DNA of 64,000 bases from Bigelowiella natans CCMP2755 (Eukaryota > Cercozoa > Chlorarachniophyceae). Below are positions 9,900 through 37,274 of this stretch, piece by piece. Position 1 is the first letter of the stretch; every line of letters starts with the position of its first letter. The notes under the pieces are model-generated. The model was given only the letters and a program-made list of their open reading frames with translations. It searched no databases and was not told where the DNA came from. The DNA lies in the NCBI GenBank assembly GCA_000320545.1, contig ADNK01003501.1, forward strand, positions 1 through 64,000, in the 5' to 3' direction. The position numbers and the translations under genes are program-made.

Positions 9900-12700
9900 C
9901 AGCAAAGAGTCGTCAATGAAAAGAAAACAATCTCATCCTTCTAGAAACATTGCATTTAAGCACAGTGAAACATTGTGAGAGTCTTGTTTGGCCTTGATTT
10001 GCAGGTGTTGTTGCTTAACACACCTAGACACAGCTCAGCATGGCCACAGCTGGCAATGCACTTCAGCGCATGTCTGTCAGCAGCCGTCAGCAACCCCACG
10101 GCACAGCACACTGCAGTCCACACGATGTGGGATGCATGCATGCACGTGCACACATGCATGCACGTGTGCACATCAGGGCTCTGGGTTGTTGTGGTTGGGG
10201 TTTTGCTTGCAGGCCGGGTTGCCTCAATTTTTTCCTCAGCTCCCCTTTCTCTTTGCGCAGAGTTGACGTGCTCAGTTCCAACGCAGCACTTTTTCTTTTC
10301 GACTTCCGAAGCGTAGCGAAGATTGAGCAGATGCGAGCCTCTTTTTCAAATCTGCAATCATTCCTTCAGCCTCTCTGTTCAAATCTTCCTCAGCGGCAGA
10401 CTTCAGTGGTCGCCCAGTTTCATTGAGCTTGACCCCTCTTTCAAAAGCCATTGAATCACACTTCTCTGCCTTTGACAACGTCCGTCCTGCAGAAGACTTG
10501 CGTTGCTGAGGCTGCTGCTGGAATTCCTCTCTCTTCGTGTCCTTTGGATCGCCGTTCTCAAGGTTGCGCAATGGACGCCAGTTCGGCGGAGCACGTTCTC
10601 CTGACTTGAAAGTGCACTTGGCGCGCTTGCCACGTCGTCGACGTGCTGGGCAAGGGGCGGTGAGTTTGTCCTTTGTGCAAGTCTGACGCACTTTCTCCCA
10701 CGTGTCCAATGAGGGATCGAAGGGCATGTCCCCTCGAAACCTGTTGTCAGCAGGTGTGACGCACCAGCTGCCTCCCTCCTCTGCTCGCCGAAGACGGCAG
10801 AGACAAGAACCTTCACCTTCCCACTCGACACGCAACAAGTTGCCTCCTTGCAGATCAGACCAGCCCATTCCTTCTTCCACTCATCTGCACGTGTTCCTCA
10901 CAATGAACAATGACAAAAAACTGCACTTTCAAAGTGTTGCAAGACACTTGCAGTGCACGACAGACCAAAGTGAGCAAGATGAAAAGCTCAAACGTGTCTC
11001 AAAGCTTGAGACCAAAAGTTTCGAAAGGACGTTTTGAATGTGGTTCAACAGGTGATTTTTCTTCGGAAGTTCACCTGCAACCAAACTCAGCAGGCGATCT
11101 CAAACTTGGGTGACACGTGAAAATTTCGGGAAAAACACGAATTGAGTGCAACCATGGGTGTCAAACAACGGGCAAACTTCCGGTGAAAAAATTGAATTTT
11201 CAATTTTTCGTGAAACTGCCACTGAAAATCAAACTTCGAATGTGCAATGCTCCCCATCCAGGAACGTCTTGTGAACGCCTTTGGGAGGGGCTCCTGCGGG
11301 CGACAAAAGCGCTCGCCAGCGGCGGAAGCAGTGCAACTGTGCGAATTGGAACCATTGGCGTCTCTTGAGCTCGAGCAGGGCGGTTCGGCCCACAATTTCA
11401 GACAAGAATTCTCGTTTCCACAACACAAGGCACGTGACGCGCGAAGCGCGTTGGCTCCGCGAGGGTGTGTTTTGAGCAAGTGCATGCCAACAGGGCTGCC
11501 GACAGCTTTTTTTCACAAAACGTGCAAACCATCATCGCGAAATGCGGAAAATGATGCGGACTTTTTGTGCATCATTTTCCGCGGCTTGCGGGCTTCAGCG
11601 CGCGCTTTGGTGCAGAGTTGCGCTAGCCTGAACGTGCAGCTGCTGTGGATGCTGAAAGTGAAAACAGTGGGTCACATTGGCGCTGGGTTGCCCCAATGCC
11701 AGAGTGTCTGGACCCGAGCATGCAGTGCGGAGCAGTGCACGTGGGCTGCACGCACGCAACAACTGCCAGACTGGCGCACCCAAGCACGCACGCAGGCATC
11801 TGCCGCGCATGGACGTGTGGCGACAGGTGTGCCGTCGCCTTCAACGTCCACCAGTCTGGTGTTCCACCAGTCCGCCCATCAGCACGTGCTGGGAGTGCTG
11901 GCACAGGGCGTGCACATCGAGATGCCATCACGTCCAATGTGCAAACCCTGCTGGTCTGCGTCCAAAACATTCCAGACATTGGCATCGAGCGCGATGCCGC
12001 CAAGTGCACAAACCAAGTGACGCTTGAAAACACTCGTCAAATTCGAGTGTGGTTTGGTGGTGTGAAACGCACACAATTTCTGGAATTTGAGTGAAAGTGC
12101 GTTGTTTGCAACTTGAACGTGTCTCGCCTTTCTTCTCATTGCCTGAGAATGCGGCCTGGAATCGAAAGTGCGAACACTCTGGTGCAGTCTGGACCGTTCC
12201 CACTTCAGCTGGTTCGTGCAGTTCGGCGTGGTCCAGTGGTGTGCACAGGAATGAAACTCCCTCAAGACCAGAAGAGAGCACTGTGTCTCCATGACTAGAT
12301 GAGAGAAACGTGTTCGCGCTTGGTCGAAGAGGACCTGCATCGCAGAGCGCGCAGTGTTGCCCAGCCAGCGAGGCCAAACAACAAAAAGGAACGAAGAAAG
12401 TGAAAGAAAGAAGTGTTTTTGCATGGCCGAAGAGCGCCTGCACTTGCAATGGCAAACAAGTTGACAACGTTGTGTGTGCACGCATTGACCCCTCTCCAAG
12501 TGTCTCTCCACCTTTCACGCGTTGACCACTCTCAAAGTCTGGAGTGAAGTGCGTCTGCCTTTCTTCCTTTTGCGTTGACCGAAGGATCATTGCCACACCC
12601 GTGAAACAACTCAAGGGCGATCCTTTCAACCCACCCAGCGCACCCAGCTTCTCAGCAGTGCACGCTGGCCAGGAACATGTTTCATTGGAATGTCGTGTGA
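9900..12700. other. Island 2: GC-richer DNA, probable mobile-element remnant
   Basis: Composition shifts sharply after the PPR gene to GTGCA-, CACG- and CTTGC-rich sequence without microsatellites. Many overlapping open frames exist on both strands (for example 11247-12020 + and 11928-12704 -), as expected for GC-richer non-coding DNA; none shows a domain. A palindromic patch of TTGAATTTTCAA type lies near 11190-11215. The best protein-like frame is listed separately at 10272-10880. The texture matches the retroelement island at 57.4-64 kb. Confidence 0.55.
10272..10880 (-). CDS. Possible 3' fragment of a retroelement polyprotein
   Basis: A 202-codon minus-strand frame has a Trp/Gly-containing start (VEWEGEGSCLCRLRRAEEG), a basic patch (CPARRRRGKRAKCTFKSGE) and a charged C-terminal helix (EDLNREAEGMIADLKKRL). 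The order of a small folded domain followed by a basic tail resembles the end of Ty3/gypsy integrases. It cannot be compared with the copy at 57-64 kb because that element leaves the window before this part. No known domain is certain; chance coding in a GC-richer island remains possible. Confidence 0.3.
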   Translation of the reverse strand: MEEGMGWSDLQGGNLLRVEWEGEGSCLCRLRRAEEGGSWCVTPADNRFRGDMPFDPSLDTWEKVRQTCTKDKLTAPCPARRRRGKRAKCTFKSGERAPPNWRPLRNLENGDPKDTKREEFQQQPQQRKSSAGRTLSKAEKCDSMAFERGVKLNETGRPLKSAAEEDLNREAEGMIADLKKRLASAQSSLRFGSRKEKVLRWN

Positions 12701-12758
12701 ACACGAATCTTGAACCTTGAACCTTTCATCAATTGTCAAGAACAAGAACAAGAATTCG

Positions 12759-13010
12759 ATGAAAACTGCATTTCCAAAACATGACAAGATGTTTCCAAAG
12801 TACGAAATGCAATGCCTCGAGCTAAATCTAGCGAGGGCCAATCTGGAGCATGACATTGTCTTTCAAATGGCATTGGAACTGCTTCAGACGTTCACTCGTG
12901 AGAACGTAACGTGCGAACGGAATCTGGGCAAAAACACCAGAGACTCTCTGGAGGGCACTTTGTCCAATTTCCGGAACTTCATCGGGGACACCGAATTCAT
13001 CGAAGTCTAA
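12759..13010 (+). CDS. Hypothetical small helical protein
   Basis: From an ATG at 12759, an 83-codon frame encodes a mostly helical, charged sequence (MFPKYEMQCLELNLARANLE, QMALELLQTFTRENV) ending GDTEFIEV. It sits at the edge where island 2 returns to AT-rich DNA. No family is recognised and no splice partner was found, so this may be a small gene or a relic. Confidence 0.25.
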   Translation: MKTAFPKHDKMFPKYEMQCLELNLARANLEHDIVFQMALELLQTFTRENVTCERNLGKNTRDSLEGTLSNFRNFIGDTEFIEV

Positions 13011-13453
13011 AAATAGAATCATGCAATACCGGTTTTCGGAAGACTGAATTTGTTTGACCTAGAAACATTTGAAACGACAACATTAAAATTGGAACTCATG
13101 GGATTAAAGGAGTTAAATGAGAAAAAACGACATGAACAAATCTCAACTTCCACATGAAGTCAGCTGAATTCTTCAGTTTCAGGGTTTTGCTTTTTTTGTG
13201 GTAATTGTGTAATTACGTTGTCTGCTTTACGAGTATTTTAAATATGAGTACAAAAATGGCTTATGTTTATCTAATTTACGGAGTTTTATGTGCATATTTA
13301 TATCGTGTTTTTGTGCCCACTCGCCTTTTATTTCGGCGCGGCAACGTGGTTGGCGCCGACAGACACAACAAAAATACTCACAATGCAAGCTAAACTATCA
13401 GTACGACAAGGGTAAAGTATTCAACTCAATAGTCATAATTGTACATCCGCAGG

Positions 13454-14004
13454 CCACTCGCCTCTCCCTTTCACTCACCGGAACTTCCTTCAAACACTCC
13501 CCAGGCGCCTAAGAATATAGGCGTTGATGGATGCGTAGAAAGCACTTTTCTAAGAAACCTTCCTCGGAGCCTGTGCATTTCTCTTGGACACTTTTTCTCA
13601 TTGCATCTCTTCAGGTTGTAACCCTCTTCAATAATTAATTAGTCTCTGATCCTAAGCTAAATTCCCTGATCCAGGTTTCTGTTTGGAGTTTCGGAGTTTG
13701 GGAGCATCCATTCCATCAATTTCTTGTCGATTTTCAGCACAACGTCCGTGGAGAGAGGCCAAACCAACACCTTTCTTACGATAAACCACTTCCTAGCCTA
13801 ACTCAACAGTTACTGGAGCTTCTCAGTTTAAGAGCTGCTTTACAATCAGTTACTCTCCGGAGCGCTGAGTCTGCATATCTTTCAAAACATCCACCTAAGT
13901 TAATTAAAGCACCAAACCCAGCTCAAAGCTTAGGCTTCAAAGCGTCCCTATATTCAGAGGAGGAGTCTGAAAAGGAAGCAGCGGCGTCAATAGTTGCATA
14001 TTGA
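13454..14004 (+). CDS. Orphan protein, at least two exons
   Basis: The second exon (13689-14004) is clearly protein-like: FGVWEHPFHQFLVDFQHNV, LTQQLLELLSLRAALQSV and a Glu/Ser-rich tail ending in a TGA at 14002. It joins in phase to an upstream exon ending at 13614 (CTTCAG|GTTGTA donor, TTTGGAG acceptor). The first exon opens near 13454 and contains PSNTPQAPKN and FLRNLPRSLCISLGHFFSL. The true start is not found and may lie in a further 5' exon. No family is recognised. It lies just upstream of the bZIP gene on the same strand, with about 120 bp between stop and next ATG. Confidence 0.5.
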
Positions 14005-14125
14005 TAAAATAAAGGTAATCCTCTATTGTGAACTCGAGTATCTTTATTTCGACCTGACTATGATATTTTCAATATTCTAGACTGCTGTACAGAATCTAAC
14101 TAAAAAAGAAATTGAAGATTTAAAA

Positions 14126-15133
14126 ATGATGAGTTCAAGCATTTACTCTTCCTCCGGATTTATGCCTTTGTCTCCGCTCTTATGCGACACGGAAAATTCA
14201 AACCCTTTCCTGAAGATGAACACCTCTACCCCGTCTCCAAAAGAGGAGACTGTAGGGCCGATCAATTCATCACTCTCAACCTCTGGCGGAGAGGAGAAAG
14301 CTTATTCTTGTAAATCTGGATCCTCGTCCGACACTGAGATGCCCCAGCAGCAAGGTGGTACAATGCTAGGGAAAAACGGACAAACTATTGCTGTGAATAA
14401 GCAAGAAATGGTAAAGCTTATTGAGGAGCAGAATCTGCAAAAACAAAGACTCCTTCGCAAAGCCGAACAGGCTCGTCTAAGCCGGAAACGCAAAAAAATG
14501 CGTATGCAAGAATTGGAGAAGGAGTCCGATTTTCTACGCGCTGAGGTAAAGCGCCTCAAGGCAGCACTGATGGCGAAGGAAAATAAAATCGCTGCGATGG
14601 TGTCAGCTAACAAGGCAATATCCCCAACCGCCCTCTCAGATGCAAATGAGTATTCTGAGATGTTTGGAAAATTGGAGAAAGCTGTTGACGAAGGACAAAA
14701 TGCGCAAGTAGCTATGCAAGTCGACTATATGCTACGAAGCTTCAAGAACAACAAGCCAGATGCTGATAAATATGTGAAGGTGTTTGCAGCTCAAATCTCC
14801 CCATCCCTGCCAGTACGTTTCCTGGAATGGATCCTGAATAAACACGAAGGATTCTACGAAGACAAGAATGGTTTGTGGTACTCTCTTTTCGCTGAGGAAT
14901 CTGGATTAACTATGAAGCAGATGGCAGAGATGAAGGATCTTAGAAAGAATCGCGCTAAAACCGAGTTCAACAAAGAAGAACTTATGAAACAGCTTACCTC
15001 CCACCTCAAGGCTCAGTGTACACATCAAGAGAAAATGTTGGATAAGATTTCGAAAATTCTTAAACCAGCACAACTGGCGAAATTTCTTCTATGGGTTCGT
15101 AAACATGGAGAAGTCTGCATTAAGATCCGTTAG
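14126..15133 (+). CDS. bZIP transcription factor with atypical basic region
   Basis: This is a 335-codon protein. Residues about 109-144 form a bZIP: basic segment RKAEQARLSRKRKKMRMQEL followed by leucines at 130, 137 and 144. bZIP proteins dimerise through the zipper and insert the basic helix in the DNA major groove. The normally invariant Asn of the N-x7-R signature is Lys here (K112-x7-R120), which should alter DNA recognition. The N-terminus is Ser/Thr/Pro-rich, as in a regulatory region. The C-terminal 180 residues are helical (LARAM-like spacing absent; PAQLAKFLLWVRKHG near the end) and are not assigned to a family. An in-frame open stretch reaches back to a CTAG acceptor at about 14081, so a 5' exon may exist. 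AATAAA follows at about 15290. Confidence 0.85.
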   Translation: MMSSSIYSSSGFMPLSPLLCDTENSNPFLKMNTSTPSPKEETVGPINSSLSTSGGEEKAYSCKSGSSSDTEMPQQQGGTMLGKNGQTIAVNKQEMVKLIEEQNLQKQRLLRKAEQARLSRKRKKMRMQELEKESDFLRAEVKRLKAALMAKENKIAAMVSANKAISPTALSDANEYSEMFGKLEKAVDEGQNAQVAMQVDYMLRSFKNNKPDADKYVKVFAAQISPSLPVRFLEWILNKHEGFYEDKNGLWYSLFAEESGLTMKQMAEMKDLRKNRAKTEFNKEELMKQLTSHLKAQCTHQEKMLDKISKILKPAQLAKFLLWVRKHGEVCIKIR

Positions 15134-15204
15134 AAGATAGAGTAATGCTTGAAACTAAACTGTAATTTTATGAAATGTGAGGCAACCTTATTGTATTTCA
15201 TACA

Positions 15205-15244
<40 letters not shown>

Positions 15245-15248
15245 ACAT
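15205..15248. repeat. (CA)n microsatellite in bZIP 3' flank
   Basis: A near-perfect CA dinucleotide tract lies about 75 bp after the bZIP stop codon, probably within the 3' UTR because a candidate AATAAA signal follows at about 15290. Confidence 0.9.
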
Positions 15249-15329
15249 CAGACAAATGCTGTAACATGTACGTTATATGTTTATGAAGAAATAAAAGCGA
15301 AATGGAACAAAAAGAGATGGACTTCCTAG

Positions 15330-16085
15330 CCAGCCCTCACAATAAGCTAGTAAGTCAGAGTTGCATCGTTTGCTCTTGATCGCCTAGTCGCTTCATCTAG
15401 TCATGCATGACACACATATCTAGATATGCATGAGATAGTGAGCTGCGTGCAGCGCAACATGAGCGCAGCAGTGGCTACACATCACCGCCATGCCCCCCCT
15501 GCGAATGCACACTACTAGACTAGCACATGCAAGCTAGTTAGTGCTCGCATGCATGCAGCCCAGCGCATGCAAGACTCCTGATACATCACTCCAGAAACAT
15601 GATGACCGCCGCGCCCGCCATGCAATGTGAATGATAGATGCACTGTTATAGAATTGCTTTGTCTACGACTGTTCTATCTCCAAAAGCAGCGTAACTTCTG
15701 CATACATTAATTTTCATACTTACAGCGTATTCGATCATTGTCACATGTACTATATAGTGTAACATGACATGCGCGTGGTACGTGACACACATGCGCATGT
15801 GCATGTGCACGGACACATCGTGTTCGTGTGCTCCCTGCTTTTACCTGATTTAGGCTTCGATTCCTGCTAGCTAGCTGCGCAAGCATGTCAGCATGTAAGT
15901 TGCAAGCGTACGCGTAGCGATGGCTACACAGCCAGTAACCCGCCATGCGTTGACAGATGCGACCAATCGATGCGGACTAGGCTTTCGCTGCGTGCATGAG
16001 CACACGCGCGCACAACAAACACTGCTCTTCCGCAGTGGCTACGTACTTGTGCGACACAAGTAAAGAAGCTCGCACAAACCAATCC
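15330..16085. other. Island 3: GC-richer CATG/GCATGC-rich DNA without genes
   Basis: This short island has the same word use as islands 1 and 2 (GCATGCATGC, CATGCATGACAC, CTAGATATGCATGA). Frames are short (79 codons at most) and lack domains. It lies between the 3' ends of the convergent bZIP and 16.2 kb genes. Confidence 0.5.
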
Positions 16086-16199
16086 CAGATTGAAGAATCA
16101 TTTTGTCATTGAAATAGCGACATTCACAAGTGCCGAGTATTCATTGATCATTTCATTATCTATTTCACTCGATCACAATCGTGATTCGCCCTATATTAT

Positions 16200-17175
16200 C
16201 TATCCCTCTAGTTCGTGTAGAACCTTGGCGAGGGTAACCTTTATGCTCTCAGGGCCGACGATATCAGCTTCTTGGGGAGAGCTAGACAATGACAGCGATG
16301 AAGACGATCTCGGTGTTGGATGTACGTCATTTGGTGATATGGTATGCTTATGATAACCATTACTGAGTTTGGTGCGAAACATCTCGTCACCATCACCCTG
16401 ATTCGTCATTCTCCCCGTTATCGTAACATCATTTTTCCTCAGGAAATAATTCTGAGATGAAGGAGCAACCACCACCACACGCGTATCAGAGGTCGTGTTG
16501 AATGAACATGAGATACCCATTTCACCATTTTGGTTTGTATTCTGATGATGATAATGCTCATTTATTTTGTGAGCAGTTCCATCCATCATTATTCCAACTT
16601 TCGCATTCTTTCCGAAGTCACTACATCTTGTTGTAGCTACCGCTTCGTCACTTCGGTAGATGTCTGTACTTGTATTGCTCGCCCCCCCGCTTTCTATTCC
16701 TCCTGTTTCATCTACTATACTACTAGTACGAAGACATGCTTGTACTAAACCAGGCTTACTCTCCTTAACTACGCAATAGGCCTCCCATCCTGTAGATTTC
16801 ATCCCATGCCAACAACGAAGAATATGTGACTCTTTCTCTCCCTTTGGTGCTGCACCTTTTGCTGGTTTTGTTTCTTCTAAGGGAATACGACGGATTTGGG
16901 GGGGACAAGCAAGAATTCCATTCGTCTTTCTTGTTACGACACCAGTAATAGACCCGAGAATCACTCTACCAGGTCTTACTGCCTCAGGAAGATTGAGATA
17001 ATCGCTGCGACGATTACGGCCATTCATCGTATTCATTAGGTCCCCACTATCCGCATCAGATAAACTTGGTAGTACCTGAATGAACATAAACATTCTCACG
17101 TATGCACGACAAGAATATATCGAATGCTCAGGAGAATAGAAGCGGCCGAGTGAATGATATTATAGAAATGTATAT

Positions 17176-17220
<45 letters not shown>

Positions 17221-17390
17221 CACATAATTGGAAATATACTTTTGAGACTATTTGGGTGTTCTGAGCGATGCAAGTTGCCTCTCATGCAATGATAAAAAAT
17301 AGCAAGCACTGTTGTGTACTACCTCCCCTTCCGTGACTGTTCGTCGAGACCCTGTTGGCGTTGAAGGTTGTGGGGCTAGCACTGCTTCCG

Positions 17391-17425
<35 letters not shown>

Positions 17426-17594
17426 GCGGCGGCGACGACAATACATTTTACTTTCACAACAGGCGTCTTGATAGACGCAATCAATGGCTGAAATTGTGTA
17501 CACTCATGCATATCTTGAGGCCAACAAGTGAGCTGGATACATGCTCGTACTTTTGTTCCCCGTGAGCTTAATTCACACCAAGCTGCATCAGTGC
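16200..17594 (-). CDS. Orphan protein with poly-Ala run, partial at 5' end
   Basis: Two exons join in phase: 17594-17323 and 17075-16200, with a GAG|GTAGTA donor and a TTCATTCAG acceptor. The first encodes TDAAWCELSSRG, CIQLTCWPQDMHECTQF and a run of about 14 Ala from a GCA/GCC repeat. The second is long, with RRSDYLNLPEAVRPGRVIL, LRCWHGMKSTGWEAYCVV and a Ser-rich C-terminus. The Cys/Trp-containing segments hint at a folded N-terminal domain. The 5' exon begins at an acceptor (TTATTATAG), so upstream coding sequence is missing, perhaps in 17.6-17.9 kb. No family is recognised. Confidence 0.6.
17164..17214. repeat. (TA)n microsatellite in intron
   Basis: About 18 TA units lie inside the intron of the 16.2-17.6 kb minus-strand gene, between its donor at 17322 and acceptor at 17076. 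Confidence 0.9.
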
Positions 17595-17974
17595 CTATAA
17601 TAATAAGAATAATGCGGATTGTTTTATTGAGTACGGTGACTTTTGAGGGGAGGGATTATGAAAAGAGCGACAGGAAGGAGGAGGCCTTATTATATGTTTC
17701 CCCTCTTCTCTTTCTTTCGGTGTAAACTATTAAAAAAATTGGAATAAATTCAATGACATTCTATTCATGCATATGTTCAGAGATATTTTTTGTTGGAGGA
17801 TTAGAAAGACTAGGTTTCCGATATGAGGGATTGTACTACTGTAAGCTCATTTCTTCATTTGAAAAAATAGTTGAAGAGAGAAGACGGACAGGGGTTAAAA
17901 AATAGAATCGTACTGAAACTGCTGTTACATATTGCGCTCATGATATTTGATCACATGCTTGTTATACGGAAAAG

Positions 17975-25814
<7,840 letters not shown>

Positions 25815-25825
25815 CGCACACACAC

Positions 25826-25868
<43 letters not shown>

Positions 25869-26086
25869 TGTATTATTTATATGATACACACCCACACACA
25901 CACACACAAACATGTATTTATACTATCCCCAGCAATGATAATTATGATATTTTTACACATATGGAAGTCAATTAATTTTATGGATGAATATTCGCGTTTG
26001 ACTGACGGTAACTATTCGTACTGTAGAACTTGCCATACTCTACACTGTCGTTACTTGGTAAAATAGTTGAAATGCACTCTAAATAA

Positions 26087-27044
26087 TCAGTTATAACCGA
26101 AAGATGTGAGATCTGTCGCCATCGGATAGTTGTTGTGAAAATCCTCCAAAATGTCCCAAGGAAGATGATGAGGACGTCCGTAAATTAAGATATGTTCTGG
26201 AGGAGAAAAGGGTGAAGTTTTTATGTTTCGTATCAAGGGATCTGTAGATCGAAGTCCTATAACGCGCCCTGTGCGGAAGGGTTCCGTAAGGCTAAACGAT
26301 TCTCTGCCACCTCCATGCGTAGTGGCAAGATATATACCCTCGTCAACAAGCCCATCATAGCTTTTCTTGACCGCTTCCTGTCTTTTCGCCATCTTTTTTG
26401 CTAAATAATCCTCAACAGCTGATAGCTTGGAATTCATCCCCCTTTTCTGCTCTTCCATCTGCTGAATACGTGCAGAAATTGCCTCACGTTCCTTTCGAAG
26501 ATAGGCTGCTTCCGCTATCTTACTTAATGATGCCCGGATTCTAGTCCAATTTGAATATTTTTCATCGAAATTCTTCCCACGAGCAGTTACAAGGCTGTGC
26601 TGGTTTTGCGCAGATTCCTCACTTAATTTTGTGTACTTTTTGTCAGATTCGACGCGCTTTTCGGCTTCTTCCTCAAAATTAGCAAGTTCTGATGTACCTT
26701 AATGTTGATTGAATGATAATAGCAACCGTAACAGAATTTAAAAAATGAAGATGCCTTTGTTTAGCACATCCGACGACATTGTGAGTCTATATAATATGTT
26801 GCGTAATCTATCCCCTCCGTTCTAATATTCGACGACAATAAATTCTAACATATGTGTCAGATTCATGTGTTGATCCTGTTGTTGTTGTTGTTGTTGTCAC
26901 TGCTGTACCTAGCTGAACATCTCTTTGCAGCTCGTGTTTTTTTCTGGCAAGGTCAAGCCGAGTCAAATTGTCAACAATTTGCTGCCGCGTTAAGACCATC
27001 AATCCGGATGTTTTTATGGGGTCCTGGCGTTGGTGATTTTCTCT
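26087..27044 (-). CDS. Coiled-coil hypothetical protein, partial at 5' end
   Basis: Two exons join in phase (CAGCTAG|GTACAG donor at 26909; acceptor at 26698): about 27044-26909 and 26697-26087. The joined product of about 248 residues is mainly helical and charged (TRQQIVDNLTRLDLARKKHE, NFEEEAEKRVESDKKYTKL), typical of a coiled coil. It ends in a short folded-looking tail (LPWDILEDFHNNYPM). The 5' exon begins at a TTTAG acceptor, so the N-terminus lies further upstream, possibly near 27.1-27.4 kb. No family is recognised. It lies tail-to-head upstream of the giant gene on the same strand. Confidence 0.6.
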
Positions 27045-27049
27045 ACTAA

Positions 27050-28315
27050 AGAATAGTATTGTTGCAAATTGTTAATCATCGGCCTGGGTTTAACAAACAA
27101 TAAGATAATCCATTACCCTAATTTTAATTTTGGAGAGGTGGCCATTTTACCATAATGGGCTGGATCATTTGTTTTATAAAGGTGTAGGTTTTGATGAGCA
27201 TAAAGGTTTTTCTGTGCAGAAGGGAGTACAGGAATACTTTCGGCCACCAAGAAGCACAAGCTACACGAGGAAGAGCTTCGATGATAATACTCAGCATCTC
27301 CGTGATTGCGGTGTTGCTGGCCTCTGTTCGAACAGTTGTAACTTAACCAAGCTTGAAGCAGGGTTAAAGCTAGGAAGTAGCGCCGAAGGGTATTCATTTC
27401 CCAGTAATTTTACGTCACGTCACGTCACGTAAGTCACGTCACCAACAAGCTGCAGATTTGTTGATGGGGGGCGGCATTTTCAAAATTTCAAATTTCAACC
27501 TCCACTGATTCGGCACAATTATTTTGTAAATATTCGTGAAATGCAACCGGATTCAAACATTTTGTCAAAAAACTCCTTGTCGAACCATAAAAAAGAAGAA
27601 ATAGGAAAAGAGTATTGCTAGTTAGTTAGTTAGTTAGTTAATCTTTTCGCGCCCTTGACTTCCCAGCTATGTTGTTACACCGAAGTGATTTTCATAGTGG
27701 ATGTTGTCTCATAACGGACATTGCGAAAGTCAAAACTTGCATGGCAAAACATAGCAAAATTTGTGACTTATAGGACTAATAACTTTTTTCTTTTGATTTT
27801 TAGGTTTGAGCCTTTTTTTTTTTTTTTTTTTTAGGTTTGGGGCCTTTATTCTGGTAAGTTTAATGATAGGAATGCTAGGTTTTTTTTTAATTGCGACAAC
27901 TGATGTTTTGCGTATCATCATCATCTTTCCATCACTACCAGGTATGATGTGTGTTGTATATGTTGTTAATAATATAAGAGGATCCTACTGGTCGTTCGTA
28001 CGTAGTATTTCCTAATTCATAATAACTAGTGTTTATTACACATTATTATTGCTACTATTATTGCTATTATTGGATACGAACGAGGCAATATTTTATCCTA
28101 TGAATTAGTACTACTTTCCCACTGTGAACATCAGCAGTCAAGGATGCGACTAGAATAACACAACCAAATAGATTGATTGATCGATCATCACGAAGTAATA
28201 ATAACTATGTAAGGAGGGGGGGTGGGGAGGAGAATGAGGAAGAGGACCAATACTTACTTAACTCTCATAAACAACATTAACTAGGCAACTTGTACGAAAG
28301 GAGGGGGGAGAAAGA
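27050..28315. other. Intergenic region upstream of INTS11
   Basis: Open frames overlap on both strands at 27113-27432, but neither has a clear splice partner; one could hold a missing 5' exon of the coiled-coil gene. Other contents are a TCACG pentamer repeat (about 27413-27445), a TTAG tetramer repeat (about 27619-27641), a poly-T run (about 27811-27832) and AT-rich DNA. The divergent promoters of the coiled-coil gene and INTS11 should lie here. Confidence 0.5.
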
Positions 28316-36566
<8,251 letters not shown>

Positions 36567-37274
36567 TCATGTCTGATCAACATTGGACACAGTGTGTCAT
36601 TGATCGCGGCGATGAGTTACAACATACATAAGTGAATTTATTACAAGAAGTTCTTAAAAAAATATAAAAGCAACAAAGTATGACAGCGAAATCATAACTA
36701 GTTCAAATCTTTGACGACACTAAACTAAATATCAAGCATAGTCAGTTGCTATTGTGATAGTGCAAGTCGTATTATAATCATATGCGTTATGTCGTAGAAT
36801 GTTACATACATGTTTTATATAAAGTCTATACATAAAGTCCGCTATTGCACAGCTACATGAGGATAATCATCGAACAAATTTTAATTCGATTGATTACATC
36901 CGTCTTACATCAAGTCTAATTTGAGTTATATCAATCAAGATGGCACCATGAGCGCCAGCGCGTTTGTTACGCTAGGCAAAATTTCTTCGTATCGTATGTG
37001 TTGTTTTCTACAAACGTAGCGTACGCTAGTACGTGTATACCGCCGGCAGCAACCTATCTAACAGAGCACAGCTAGAGATATGACGCTGAGCAGCGCAGCG
37101 TTGTTTTGAATTGCAAGTGGTGAATTTGCGCAACTACCGCAATCGATCAATGGCAGTGTCTTTGCTTCTGTGCTTATATGGCATGTTCACTACTATTTAT
37201 TGTACTACTGCTACTACTACTACTACTACCTCGCAGACAATATTATTTTATTATCATTGCCTATAGCTGTTTCG
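36567..37274. other. Convergent intergenic region between INTS11 and kinesin
   Basis: This is mostly AT-rich DNA where two 3' ends meet. A patch near 36950-37110 switches to GC-richer words (GCGCCAGCGCGT, CGTACGCTAGTACG), like a short piece of island DNA. A (TAC)n tract follows at about 37205-37230. No gene is seen. Confidence 0.55.

Noticed and set aside
11247-12704. Long overlapping frames on both strands in island 2
   Set aside because: They overlap each other on opposite strands, have biased Cys/His/Ser composition and no domain; expected by chance in GC-richer DNA.
27130-27432. 100-codon plus-strand frame
   Set aside because: It is opposite an equally open minus-strand frame that could be an exon of the coiled-coil gene; neither can be supported.
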